Assembly (NCBI GenBank): GCA_039720395.1
Contig: CM077823.1
Location: forward strand, 10,372,107 to 10,436,106
DNA from: Liquidambar formosana
Lineage: Eukaryota > Streptophyta > Magnoliopsida > Saxifragales > Altingiaceae
Direction: 5' to 3'
Length of the DNA: 64,000 nt
Every line of letters starts with the position of its first letter. The first letter of the stretch is position 1. The translations under genes and the position numbers were made by a program. Shown here piece by piece: positions 11,728 through 22,446 of this stretch. The notes under the pieces were generated by a model. The model made no database searches and was not told where the DNA came from. It worked only from the letters and a program-made list of their open reading frames with translations.

Positions 11728-12052
11728 CTGCTTGAAACATAATAAAAGAAAACAAAATATGTGAGATGGAAACTGATTGAAAAATAGATTCTTGTTCAAG
11801 GAAAGAAGCATAATTAGTACGGTGGGAAAATGCTATTCTAACTTCTCATGCCGTCGCCCAATTCCGACTGATGTGTCAATGATCATTTTGGTTTTGAATG
11901 AAAAAGAAATTTGGTGGCCGACATCAGTTGGAAAAAGGAGTCTGCTTATGCAGTAATACAGCACTACTCAATACTAATGATAACGTAATAACGTATTTGG
12001 TATTAAAGCTTTATTTTCTGGCTCATTGTCAAGGAAAGATTCAATGCCTTAC

Positions 12053-12109
12053 CAGGCCACAAGCGTGCGAAAAGGACAGGTAGTCCTCGTCCAGAAATAA
12101 ATACTAGTG
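12053..12109 (-). other. Candidate mini-exon 2 (57 bp)
   Basis: Bounded by TTTCAAACAG and GTAAGG on the minus strand. In the shared phase it reads LVFISGRGLPVLFARLWP, hydrophobic and without a stop. It shares sequence with mini-exon 4. Confidence 0.35.
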
Positions 12110-12930
12110 CTGTTTGAAACACATCAAAAGAACAGAAAATAAGAGATGGACACATATTGAAAAAAAGCTTCTAATTCAATGAAGAAGCATAAAGGTGGGA
12201 AAACGTTATTCTTTCTAACTTCTCATGCGGACTCCAAATTCCAATTGATGCCTTGGTGGCACTTTTGAAGCTAATGCCAAAATCATTGCCAACAAAAAGG
12301 GGGAAAAAAAAGGAGAGAAAAGAGGGGGGTTGTTCCAGTTTCACCTCCTCAACTTCACTCAAAAACACTGTTCACCCTTCTAGTTTTTCTTTTTTCTTTT
12401 TTTTCTTCTTTTTTCAAACACTTCTCCCTCGTGTTTGGAAAATGTTTATAACCCTTATAGTGCTGATGAAAACAATGATTTTACAAATGTATCATTACCA
12501 TATGTTGGTAAATTATCTTTTAGCAGGGCATTTTTGTCCTAAAAAAGTTAGCTCACATGTAACCATTTTAAAAAAAAAAAACTAGTTGAGTGTCGGAATG
12601 GTGTAAGGTGTCATTTTTCAAAACATGAAATTAAAATGTTTGAAAACAAACTAAATAGAGAGGTGCAAAGTGTTTTTGAATGAAAGTTGAGGGTGAAATG
12701 TAATTGAATTTTCCCAAAAAAAAAAACAGAGGAAAGCTGAGGAGTAACACCCATTAGAAAAAGGAGTCAACTTGTATGGGATTAGATATAAAATGTTTAG
12801 TGAAATAGTACTTTTCTTGCATGAAAAACAATGTATTTTGCAGATTTTAATACTTAATGTGGTCAGTTTATGCACGTATGTTAAAGCTATTTTTCATGGT
12901 TCATAATTGAGGAAAGCTCAAATGCCTTAC

Positions 12931-12975
12931 CTATAGTTACGCCTGCTACAAGGAGAGCTACACATATTCCTCCCA
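12931..12975 (-). other. Candidate mini-exon 3 (45 bp), transmembrane-like
   Basis: Bounded by TTCGAACAG and GTAAGG on the minus strand. In the shared phase it reads GGICVALLVAGVTI, strongly hydrophobic like part of a membrane helix. Confidence 0.4.
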
Positions 12976-13783
12976 CTGTTCGAAAAACAAAAGAAAACAA
13001 AATAAGATACAAGGATGGAAACAGATTGAGCAAGTGCTCCTAATTTAAGGAAAGAAGTATACAAATATGTTCGTTTGCCATGAGAGAGAGAGAGAGAGAG
13101 AGTCCTCACACAAGGGGTCAAATTGTGGTTCCCTGATGCCTGCATAGTCCACGGGATGAATAGCATCAGGATAGTAAGAGTTCAATCTTAAAGCTCGAAA
13201 GGGAAGTGGTATATATATGGGGCTATTCTTGTGTGAATATCCTTGACTATTTCAGCACAATCACAACCGTCCGTGGATGATGAAGTGCGGGTGCATGACA
13301 TTTCAGTGCGTTGGCACATGTCACTCATGGATGACTGTGATTGTAGAAAATATTTAAGATATCACGCACATGATCAAAGCTATATATAAGGTATATGCCT
13401 TAAATATATATAAGGATTAGGAATAAGTTCAACGGATTTAATTTTTATATTTTATTTTTGACGCTAACTGATTTGTCAAATGGTGAGTCGAACTTGGTCA
13501 TATCAGTTATTCAGAATGTTGTTGAATCTTGTGAATTCAATGACCTAAGTATGAGATGCAAAAATGAAGTACAAAAATTAAGTCCGTTGAACCTGACCAT
13601 ATCACCACAGGTAGTTTCTCATGCAAACACTCAATTCCGACTGATGTGTCTATGATACCTTTGAACTTAATGCCACAAGCATGGTCATTTTGGTTTTGAT
13701 CGAATACATGATAAGGAAATTTGGTGGGCAACATCAGTTGGAAAGAGGAGTTTGCTTAATAAGCATTACTCAAATAAGTTTAA

Positions 13784-13944
13784 GTTTAATGATGTCAATA
13801 GTCCTTGGGTCTAATGCCATGTCCCATCCTAACAGGAGTGTGGGGTTTGCGGTAATCTTGGTTTCGACTTTGCATGAGTGCATGTGGGTGTGTGTGGTAC
13901 GGTCTTCCTATATTTTGGCAAAAAAAAAAAAAAAGTTCAATGAT
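13784..13944 (+). mobile_element. SINE-like element with near-perfect target duplication
   Basis: The body at 13794-13934 ends in TTTGGC plus an A-run. It contains TTGGTTTCGACTTTGC, a B-box-like phrase. GTTTAATGAT (13784-13793) and GTTCAATGAT (13935-13944) flank it and match at nine of ten bases. A relative lies at 18206-18312. The A-box is less clear. Confidence 0.6.
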
Positions 13945-14094
13945 AAAGTTATTTTCTTAGATGAAAAACTAGTTGATTTGATGCTGCACTACTCGTTGTA
14001 AATTTTTTACTTAATGGGTCATTTTTCACCCATTAATTAAATTAAGCTATTCTTCATGGCTCATAATCAAGGAAATTAAGATTCAATGCCTTAC

Positions 14095-14127
14095 CACCAC
14101 ACAAGCGTGCCAAACGGATCGATAGTA
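14095..14127 (-). other. Candidate mini-exon 4 (33 bp)
   Basis: Bounded by TTTCAAACAG and GTAAGG on the minus strand. In the shared phase it reads LSIRLARLCG and is open. It is a shortened relative of mini-exon 2 (both contain GCACGCTTGTG). Confidence 0.35.
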
Positions 14128-14730
14128 CTGTTTGAAACATATCAAAGGAAAACAAATTAAATATGACATCAGATGGAAACATATTGAAAAAAAGCTTCTA
14201 ATTGAATGAAAGAAGCATAAAGGTGGGAAAATATTGCTATTCTTTCCTTTGTTTGCCTTTTTTTTTTTTTTTTTTTTGTTAATCCTATGTTTTGTCTTCG
14301 GTTTCTTATCTTTTGCTTTGTACTGGGTTTCTTTGAATATTAATATATGTGTTTTTCTCAGCCAAAAAAAAAAAAAAGGGTGGGAAAATACTATTCTTTT
14401 TTACTTCTCATGTGGACTCCCGATTCCAATTGATGACTCAGTGTCACTTTTGAAGTTAATGCCTAAATCACGGCCATTTTGGTTTTGAAATGATGAAAAA
14501 AAAAAAAAAAAAAGGAAGAGGAAAGCTCATGCATGAGTAACACCCATGGGAAAAAGAGTCGGCTTGGATGGGACTACTCGATATAAAACTTAATTTTAGT
14601 GATAAATTTTTGCTTACATAAAAAAACAAAGAATTTTGCAAATTTTAATACTTCATGGTCGGTTTTTGCATGCATGTTTGAGCTATATTTCATGGTTCAT
14701 AATCAAGGAAATTAAGCTCCAATGGCTTAC

Positions 14731-14772
14731 CGAGGGCTAAGCTTCCACAAACGAGATATAAAGATTTTCCAA
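14731..14772 (-). other. Candidate mini-exon 5 (42 bp), transmembrane-like
   Basis: Bounded by TTTCAAACAG and GTAAGC on the minus strand. In the shared phase it reads GKSLYLVCGSLAL, hydrophobic and open. It aligns with mini-exon 3. Confidence 0.35.
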
Positions 14773-14854
14773 CTGTTTGAAAACAAAATAAGATACAAGG
14801 ATGGAAACAGATTGAGAAAATGCTTCTAATTTAAGGAAAGAACTATATATTAAG

Positions 14855-14893
<39 letters not shown>

Positions 14894-15089
14894 CTCACAG
14901 AAGGCGTAAAATTTTGGTGTTTTCCACGCTGCACATGCAATCCATGAGATGAATAGCGTCACCACACTAAAGGAGTTGAATCTATGAATACATAAGGTAA
15001 AAGAACACAAATATATATTTGGATCAAGGTGTTAGAAGAAGTAATTCATAATTAGTATGCATTCAATAGATACATGTATTTGTTAGTTC

Positions 15090-15895
15090 ATGCAATAAGT
15101 AGGGTACATGAAACTTCCCTTTCCTTAGGATTGCTGAAAACGCAAAAGAAATCGATCAATTTAATATGGGATTCAATTTTCGATCAGTTGCACGTGGGGA
15201 GACTCAATTAACATTTATAATATAATAAAAAGTTTCATTTATATGACATGGCAGCATCTGGGCTCCCATGTCAATCTAGGATGATATCCTTGTCTTGTAC
15301 TCTTGTCTTGGGTGTAAATCGGAAAAATTTGAAGCTTTCCCACATCTTTGAAGTGTCAAATGAGTATCAAAGATATAATTTAGTGTGACCAAAAAAAAAA
15401 AAAAAAACTTTCCAATGGGATGCTAAATTTTAACAACGCTAAAAGTTATGTCAAATATGATATAATATATTTAATATTTAGTAGTGATACTGCCTATTGA
15501 ATAAAATTGAATTAAATTAACACCTCAAATCTCTAACATTACATTTACATTGAGATTGGATTATGACTATAATGTTTACAGAGTCGTGTTGATTTAATTA
15601 TTAACTAGCTAATTAAACATTGCTTTCTTCAAAGCTAACTCACAAGTTTGCAACATTTTGGTAACAAAACTCTTTTTAGATTTGTGGTATAATGCTTTTA
15701 CTTTTATTTTTGTTAGCTTAATTTTAGTTATTAGGCAATCAATGTTAGCCTAATTTGAATTCAATTAAATAAGAAGGTGATGTCAAAGTATACTTAAAAT
15801 TCCTATGTACAGTAACAAATTGATCGAATATTCAAAATATACCCTCTACAAAAGCAACCTACATACAAATTTCACTTACATATGCACTTTCAATT
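15090..15895 (+). repeat. Segmental duplication block, copy A
   Basis: This copy is nearly identical to copy B (20397-21000) over most of its length and to copy C (37849-38112 plus 39208-39305). Shared phrases include CATGTCAATCTAGGATGAT, GGTGTAAATCGGAAAAATTT and GATCGAATATTCAAAATATA. Its left part (15160-15220, GATCAGTTGCAC ... AATTAACA) also matches 22045-22090, next to the truncated FAD copy. The block therefore probably descends from the FAD-gene upstream region. No gene is visible in it. Confidence 0.8.
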
Positions 15896-16095
15896 TTTTT
15901 TGCCTCCCCTACAATGGAGATTGTGGGGTTCATACCAAATTACCAATAGGTGGTTTTGTGGGAAGCCAAAAAAAATCAGGTGATAGATATGGTCCATTGC
16001 CATTGCCAGGACCATTATGCAGACAAGAAGGTGCGCCTGCCAAAGAAATGCAACAATGGACCACAGAGGTCCATGAACCACCTGATTTTCTCTAG
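15896..16095. other. Insertion at the end of copy A, partly hairpin-forming
   Basis: Copy A and copy B agree up to GCACTTTCAATTT and then differ. Here the sequence contains AAATCAGGTG and TGGTCCATTG, which recur inverted as CAATGGACC and CACCTGATTTT. A stem with a loop of about 60 bases is possible. It could be a foldback element remnant; no coding function is supported. Confidence 0.4.
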
Positions 16096-16189
16096 CTTGC
16101 TTTCGCTTTAGGATGACGCTTGAATAAAAGTACCATAAATGTTCGGATTTGGTTGCTAGCCCTTCATTAAATTATTGGATAATCTTGGA

Positions 16190-16484
16190 TTAAAAAAAGG
16201 GTAAATTACAATAAGACCCCTTCTAAAATCTGACTATTACAGATACACCCCCTCACGTTTTTAAAATTACACTAACACCCCCTACTTTACAAAATAAACT
16301 ACAAAGAGACCCCTTCTTCTAACTTTCGTCCATTAATCCGTTAAATCATATTCAAATTTTTTCAAAATACCCTAACTATCCTTAGTGGATGATAACTTCC
16401 ATGTTAAATGCGTATAACTCACTAGTCCAATAGTTCATCCAATACTTTTGAATTTTTTAATTATTATTGATAAACAACTAAATG

Positions 16485-16518
<34 letters not shown>

Positions 16519-17198
16519 AAAAATGCTAAAAACAATTTAAATTTTCTTTCCAACTGATGTGGCAGCTGTCAAATTTGTTGTTTAGAAACAATTATTTATT
16601 TAATTAAATTTTTAACTGATTTGCAAAATAAAAAATAAAAAAATTGATTTGCTAAGTTGCCACCTCATTTGAGTAAGTAGATTTGAGTAAAAAAAAAAAA
16701 AAAAAGCTATGTAGCATTACTCATATGTAGAAATAAATAAAAAGAATTATTATAATGGAGATGCACGTATAGAGGTGGCAAATGAGGTGGCAACTTGGCA
16801 AATCAATTTTTTTATTTTATTTTTGCACATCAATTAAATAGATAATTGTTTATAATGAGCAAATCTGATGGCTACCACATCAGTTGGACAAAAATTTAAG
16901 CTTTTTGGCATTTTTCTTTTATATATATATAATCTTTTAATTGTTTATCAATAAATAAATAAATCAATCAAATGTACTGGATGAATGTATTGGACTAATG
17001 AGTTATATGCATTTAACATAGAAGTTGTCATCCAATATGGGTAATTAGGGTATTTTGAAAAAAATTGAAAGTGATTTAACGGATTATGGACGGAAGTTAG
17101 AGGGAGGGGGTCTTAATGTAATTTCAGAAACGTGAGGGGGTCTATTTGTAATTGTCAGATTTTAAAGGGGTTCTTAATGTAATTTACCCTTAAAAAAA
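16190..17198. mobile_element. Non-autonomous MULE foldback with 9-bp target duplication
   Basis: The element (16199-17189, 991 bp) starts GGGTAAATTACAATAAGACC and ends with the inverse, GGTTCTTAATGTAATTTACCC. Most of its length folds into two long inverted arms: 16199-16670 pairs with about 16750-17189, including GTTGCCACCTCATTTGAG against AAATGAGGTGGCAAC. Both sides carry TTAAAAAAA (16190-16198 and 17190-17198). Long terminal inverted repeats with a 9-bp duplication are diagnostic of Mutator-like elements. No transposase is encoded. A TA repeat at 16488-16516 lies in the left arm. Confidence 0.9.
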
Positions 17199-18189
17199 TT
17201 AGCCTTCTTTAAAATTGAAATTTAAAGTCCCTAGAGAAATCTTGCTTTGAATTATATGGAAAGTCGATCTATAACGACTACCATGGCTATGCAATTCTCC
17301 ACTTTATTCCACACGGAATGTCGTAACCTCGCCTTGGTCGACAAATATGGCATGCCATGACAACACAATTTAAAGAAGTATAAAAAATATTTTTTCTAAA
17401 TTTTAAAATTTGAATTTGAAATGCTACAAAGTTTAGATTTTTTGTTCAAATTTATTTGCTCAAATGACGTTGTAATTTGGTTAACTAATGGAGTAAAAAA
17501 TTTCATTAAAAGAAATTAATGTTAATCAATTATCCAATTTTTGTTCAAATTTACTTGTTCAAATAAATTTTCTCAAATGATGACTATCACATCATTTGAA
17601 CAACGTTCGGTCCCTTTAACATTTTATAAAATAGGTGTAAAAGAGTCGTTATTAGCGTACTCTTCTTTCTTCACCTCCTTAATGACCAAATTAATTTGTT
17701 CAAAAATAGTAGAAGAAAAATTACGTTCTTGAGTAGCAATAGGTTTCTTCTCATCTTTGCCAACTTGATCTTGCGTTGAAACAAGTTGCTTCAAAACCTA
17801 ATTCCCACTACCTTGAATATTAACTACATTAGATGTGGTATTATGCTCAACAATTGCATTAGTTGCAGCCTCAAAAATTTCATAAGCAGCTTCCTCAATG
17901 ATTTGATTTACATTTGTTTGAAGAAAATGTTGAAAAATAATAGAATCCAGATCATTGGCCTTACCAATAGGACCTTCAACTGCAACTTGCATCACCTTAT
18001 TAGTCAATTGATTCTGGTTAACGTCTTTAAAATTTTGCATAGGAGGAGTCAATCGATCAGTAGTCTCTATATTGATTGTGCCTCCAACTGGACTAGAATT
18101 AAAAGAAGAGCCCATTGAGGCATTTCTACGTACAAGCAACAGGCTGAGTGGCATTATCTCCCATAGTCTTTAGTTCTTTTGTGGGCCAA
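17199..18189. other. Unassigned repeat-like stretch with a minus-strand open frame
   Basis: A 118-codon minus-strand frame at 17798-18154 reads as a plausible low-complexity protein (QNQLTNKVMQVAVEGPIGK). It has no recognised domain, and similar residues continue in frame past its stop towards 17541. It may be a decayed retroelement gag-like region. Direct short repeats (TTGTTCAAATTTA) lie at 17440-17570. Confidence 0.3.
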
Positions 18190-18205
18190 GCTGAATGATC
18201 AGTGG

Positions 18206-18312
18206 CATGTCCCAACCCAATAGGGGCGTGGGGTTTGTAGAGGTCTTGGTTTCAACTATGCATGAATGCGTGTGTGTTCTCTTAACATTTGGCAAAAAAA
18301 AAAAAAAAAAAG
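18206..18312 (+). mobile_element. SINE-like element, relative of 13794-13934
   Basis: It shares CATGTCCCA, GTGGGGTTTG, TCTTGGTTTC and TTTGGC plus A-run with the element at 13.8 kb. No clear target duplication is seen here. Confidence 0.5.
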
Positions 18313-19011
18313 AGACCTTGGTAATGAGGATGGGAAGTTGGTTCCACTAGTCCTTATAGGGATCTGAAATCGACCAAGGTGACCAAGTTCTTGCCCTGAT
18401 CAAGTATGATTCAGATGACCCTTCCTTGTAGGCCTCGCTGTCCTAAATTGATTGAATCTTAATAATGAATGCCTTTATCATTTTATTTTTGGGGAATAAA
18501 TTCTTTCCATTTAATAGACGGTCCAATGAAATGTAAACTGTTCATACCATGTGAGATCCACCAAAACATATAAGACTCATATGATATAAACGGTTCAAAT
18601 TTTTAATGGACCATTAGTTGGAATGGAGAGGATCTTACTTTTGTTTTGTATGTAGTATTAAATGTACTATGTTGGCAGACGTGCTGACGTGTTCCTATTC
18701 TTGTCTAATGATGCTCATTTAATACCTTGTCTACATCGAATATCGATTTTCCCTCTAGTGCTTTACACATGGTGGAGAAGATTGGTGGCCATGCTAATAT
18801 GGCCTTCACAACATCAATTTTCTCACTAGTTTGCTCCAATACATAGAGGAACATTTGCATAACGAATTATCTATTCTATACTAAATTACTAAGGGGCTAT
18901 TTGAAAAATCCAAAAATTGGTCAGTTGAGGATAAGTCTGGACTGTTTTAATTTCATATTATTTGGTACGTCTATTTTTCTTGCTAAATAGTTTAGCTTTG
19001 TTCTGAAAATA

Positions 19012-19053
<42 letters not shown>

Positions 19054-19160
19054 TTTTTCAAACCAACAGTGAATTAGTTTATTTAAAAACCAAATATTAG
19101 TTATGGACAAGACTTAGTCTAATCCAGTTTTTGAGGTTCTCAAAAATGCCCTCATATATG
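18313..19160. other. Stretch without recognisable features
   Basis: AT-rich sequence with a TA repeat (19013-19045) and a T-run. No gene, splice pattern or repeat match is evident to me. Confidence 0.4.
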
Positions 19161-20256
19161 AAGAGAACTCTCTTTGTCGTTGGTGTACACTAACTTAGAA
19201 TTACCAAAAAAACCCCATCTTACTAATTAAAATTTTAAAATGCAATCGGAGTCAGGACAATTTAGTAACTAAAACAATTTCCAAACAATTATTTAGTTTC
19301 ACTCAACTACTACACAAACCACTCCCAGATTTCTCTCCTTTTCTTCCTCTATCACCCCCACACTGCCTCTCTCTCTCTGTCCCCCTCGTTAGGTGGAATT
19401 TTAGATAGGTCGGCCTATTAGGAAAATAATTAAAGTTGGTAGTCATTGTTAGTTAAGTCAATAGTCATTTACTAGGAAGTTAGTAGCAATTTTGTACTCA
19501 ACGATATGGAGTTCCTTTTTTATTTTTTATTTCTAAATAAATTTTTACCAACAACTATCTTAGACCTTGACGAGTTGTGATTTGGTCTATTCTTTCAACA
19601 TGACTGGGTTAGCATTAGCTTAAAAGAATATACCAAATAATTTACTAGGAAGTTAGTGGCAATTTTGTACCCAACGATATGGAGTACCTTTTTTATTTTT
19701 TATTCTTGAATAAATTTTTACCAACAACTATCTTAGACCTCGACGAGTTCTGATTTGGTCCATTCTTTCAACATGCATGACTGGGTTAGCATTAACTTAA
19801 AAGAATAGACCAAATCATGTTGAAGGAATAGACCAAATCACAACTCGTTGAGGTCTAAGATAGTTGTTGGTAGAAATTAAAAATTTATTTAAGAATAAAA
19901 AATAAAAAAGGTACTCCATATTGTTGAGTACAAAATTGGTACTAACTTTCTAGTAAATGACTCTTGACTTAACTAACAATGACTACCAGCTTTAATTATT
20001 TTCCTAATAGGCCGACCTATCTAAAATTCCCCCTAACGGGGTAGGAGAGAGAGAGAGGGAGTGTGGGGGTGATAGAGGAAGAAAAGGAGAGAAACCTGGA
20101 GAGGTTTGTGTAGTAGTTGAGTGAAACTAAATAACTGTTTGGAAATTGTTTAAGTTACTAAATTGTCCAGACTCCTATTGCATTTTAAAATTTTAATTAG
20201 TAAGATATTTTGGGGTGTTCTAAGTAGTGCACACCAACTATAAACAGAGTTCTCTT
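19161..20256. mobile_element. Large foldback element with long inverted arms
   Basis: The ends are AAGAGAACTCT and AGAGTTCTCTT. The arms run inwards for about 450 bp each. Shared pairs include TAGGTCGGCCTATTAGG against CCTAATAGGCCGACCTA, and CACCCCCACACTGCC against GGGAGTGTGGGGGTG. The middle holds two tandem copies of about 180 bp (phrases AACGATATGGAGT, CTATCTTAGACC and ACTGGGTTAGCATTA at 19500-19620 and 19673-19795). Flanking TCATATATG and AATATATTA share only ATATAT, so the target duplication and superfamily are unsettled; a MULE-like origin is likely. No transposase is visible. Confidence 0.75.
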
Positions 20257-20396
20257 AATATATTAATAATTTAGTATAACATTTTAAAATAATTAAATGC
20301 AGTTAGTTTTCGTTAAAACATATATTTTATATTCTTCATAAAACCTTGAAAGTTTAAAACAAATGATAAGGTGCTTAGAAAATTTTGGGGTGACAA

Positions 20397-21000
20397 TAGC
20401 GCATGTCAATCTAGGATGATGTCCTTGTCTTGTACTCTTGTCTTGGGTGTAAATCGGAAAAATTTGAAGCTTTCCCACATCTTGGAAGTGTCAAATGAGT
20501 ATCAACAGCTATAATTTAGTGTGAACCAAAAAAAAAAAAAAAAAAAAAAATTCTCTCCAATGGGATGCTAATATTTAGTAGCGATATTGCCTATTGAATA
20601 AAATTGAATTAAATTAACACCTCAAATCTCTAACATTACATTTACATTGAGATTGGATTATGACTATAATGTTTATAAAGTCGTGTTGATTTAATTATTA
20701 ACTAACTAATTAAACTTTGTTTTCTTCAAAGCAATCTCAAAAGTTTGCAACATTTTGGGAACAAAACTCTTTTTCGATTCGTGGTATATAATGCTTTTAC
20801 TTCTATTTTTGTTAGCTTAATTTTAGTCATTAGGCAACCAAAGTTAGCCTAATTTGAATTCAATTAAATAAGAAGGTGATGTCAAAGTATACTTAAAATT
20901 CCTATGTACAGCAACAAATTGATCGAATATTCAAAATATACCCTCTACAAAAGCAACCTATATACAAATTTCATTTACACATGCACTTTCAATTTGCATG
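20397..21000 (+). repeat. Segmental duplication block, copy B
   Basis: It is collinear with copy A from CATGTCAATCTAGGATGAT to GCACTTTCAATTT. A deletion near 20568 removes the TTTTAACAACGCTAAAAG segment present in A and C. The A-run after GTGTGAACC is longer than in A. There is no gene. Confidence 0.8.
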
Positions 21001-21708
21001 TGGACACATCTCAAAACACCTCGTCAACATTCAAATGTAGCTTGTGCCTTTTCTCTCTTTTATCTCTCTTTTTGTTAAGTGAAAAAATCAATGGGCCTTT
21101 GGGTTATGCATGCAATGGGATAGCTCATTGCCTTTTCCATAATCCCCTCCCCACACACACACATTCAAGAGATGTTAAATCAATGGGCCTTTGTGTTATG
21201 AAAGTTGGAAATATTAGATCTCATATTTTTTTTAAGAAATTATGTTATTTCTAAAAATTTTGGATAATATTATTTTTGTAAATGTTGGAATTTCTTACTT
21301 ATGTCATGAAAGTTGGAAATGCTAGCTAGGTCTCATATTTTTGGATGGATTATATTATTTCTAAAACTTTTAGTTAATCTATTAAATGACCAATGTGATT
21401 CGGAGAGACATTGCAACAATTTTTTCTTTAGGGAGTAACTTGAAAAATGGTTAGCAATTCGTTCCATTAGATGTGATTTGCTTTCAAAGGCAATCTTCTT
21501 ACATGCTTCAATGTTTTCACATGCCTCAATCAATAATTTTTCTAATTTATAATTTATTAAATAATTAATTTAATTTGATTATCTTGGATATTGTTATTTA
21601 GTCTTCATTTATTTGCAGCACTATATTATTGAAATTTGCAAACAATCTTAAAAGTAAATGCCATTATTTTAATTAAAATGAGCTAGAAAGTTATGTGGAC
21701 ACGCGAAT
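21001..21708. other. Unassigned stretch after copy B
   Basis: It contains a short direct repeat (TCAATGGGCCTTTG at 21089 and 21180; GAAAGTTGGAAAT at 21200 and 21307). No coding signal beyond chance frames is seen. Confidence 0.4.
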
Positions 21709-22110
21709 TTGTTGGGTCCTCCTCCACCTTTTCCATCTCTCACTCTCTCTCTGAGATGGGAAAGTTTGTGTCGCTTTACTCTCTGTATTGTGATATTGCT
21801 ATATATATGTATATTATTATTTTTCTTTTTTCGGGTAAGAAACATTATAATATATTATAACTTGCATGGCCATATTATATTAAAAAAATGTAATTGCATG
21901 ACTAATTAAATATCAGAAGTCATTCATGACACCAACATGTCACATTCGAAACATACGACATCAAATTTGGGTAAAGCGTCTCTCTAGTCTAGTCCACAGC
22001 ACCCTCGTCTTTCCAGCTTACTGTTGAAAAAAAAATTAGTGAAATGGTGACTCAATTTTTGATCAGTTGCACAAAGGCGGACCTAATTAACGTTCATATA
22101 TATGTATATT
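21709..22110 (-). pseudogene. Truncated FAD-monooxygenase copy: start-codon region and promoter only
   Basis: On the minus strand, ATGGAAAAGGTGGAGGAGGA at about 21719-21738 corresponds to the first codons of the FAD gene (ATGGGAATGGTAGAGGAGGA). Upstream, the GA/CT repeats, the TTTACTCTCT-TGTATTGTG phrase, the TATATATA box and CTAGTCTAGTCCACAGC match 29660-29840 in order. Everything after codon 8 is missing. This is a duplicated promoter with a stub of exon 1. It then continues into GATCAGTTGCAC ... AATTAACG, shared with copy A. Confidence 0.7.
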
Positions 22111-22309
22111 AGTTGTACGTGGTATGGTTTCTTTTCCATAATAAATGATATATGAAATAATGCTACTCCCACTTTTGGATACATTCATTGGGAATTGAAA
22201 GCGTTACGATCATATTTCCATTTAAATAAGTAAAGCATTTGGAGTGCACTCTTATCTATATATCTATATACATAAACATAGAGTATCAATCTCATGTAAG
22301 GGGTATAAC

Positions 22310-22446
22310 CCCCACGGGGGGCCCTCAATGCATGATGTTGATGTTAATAATATCAAATTGACGTTATTTGATATTATTAACATCAAAGCTGTGCACTTGT
22401 ATATATTATTAACAATAGCTAGCATCATGCATTGGAGGGTTTTATC
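22310..22446. repeat. Nested hairpin element with a perfect 21-bp stem
   Basis: Bases 22338-22358 pair perfectly with 22366-22386 around the loop TGACGTT. The inner 19 bases of the left arm are GATGTTAATAATATCAAAT. Outside this, CCCTCAATGCATGATG (about 22321-22336) pairs with CATCATGCATTGGAGGG (about 22423-22439) with one bulge. Related phrases (AATGCATGATGCTGATC) occur near 26805. It looks like a miniature inverted-repeat element. Confidence 0.75.

Larger units (their letters stand above)
11390..15010 (-). repeat. Five diverged copies of a module carrying a candidate mini-exon
   Basis: Two anchor phrases recur. One resembles CTTCTCATGCGGACTCCAAATTCC (near 11405, 11840, 12218, 13615, 14400). 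The other is CAATGCCTTACC followed later by CTGTTTGAAAC (near 11690, 12048, 12924, 14088, 14724). The modules are 300-800 bp apart and differ by SINE, simple-repeat and other insertions. The last two large units share GA repeats followed by GTCCTCAC (13081 and 14857). On the minus strand, each CTGTTTGAAAC/CTTACC pair reads as an acceptor and donor around a 33-57 bp segment. The flanking sequence has no other recognisable exon. Confidence 0.6.

Noticed and set aside
16030..16060. TGCCAAAGAAATGCAAC resembling the start of miR399
   Set aside because: Only the first eight bases agree with the miRNA, and the opposite arm of the local hairpin does not pair with it. It lies in an inserted repeat.
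17798..18154. 118-codon minus-strand frame as a real gene
   Set aside because: No start context, promoter or domain. The neighbouring frame continues beyond stops, and a SINE-like element abuts it.
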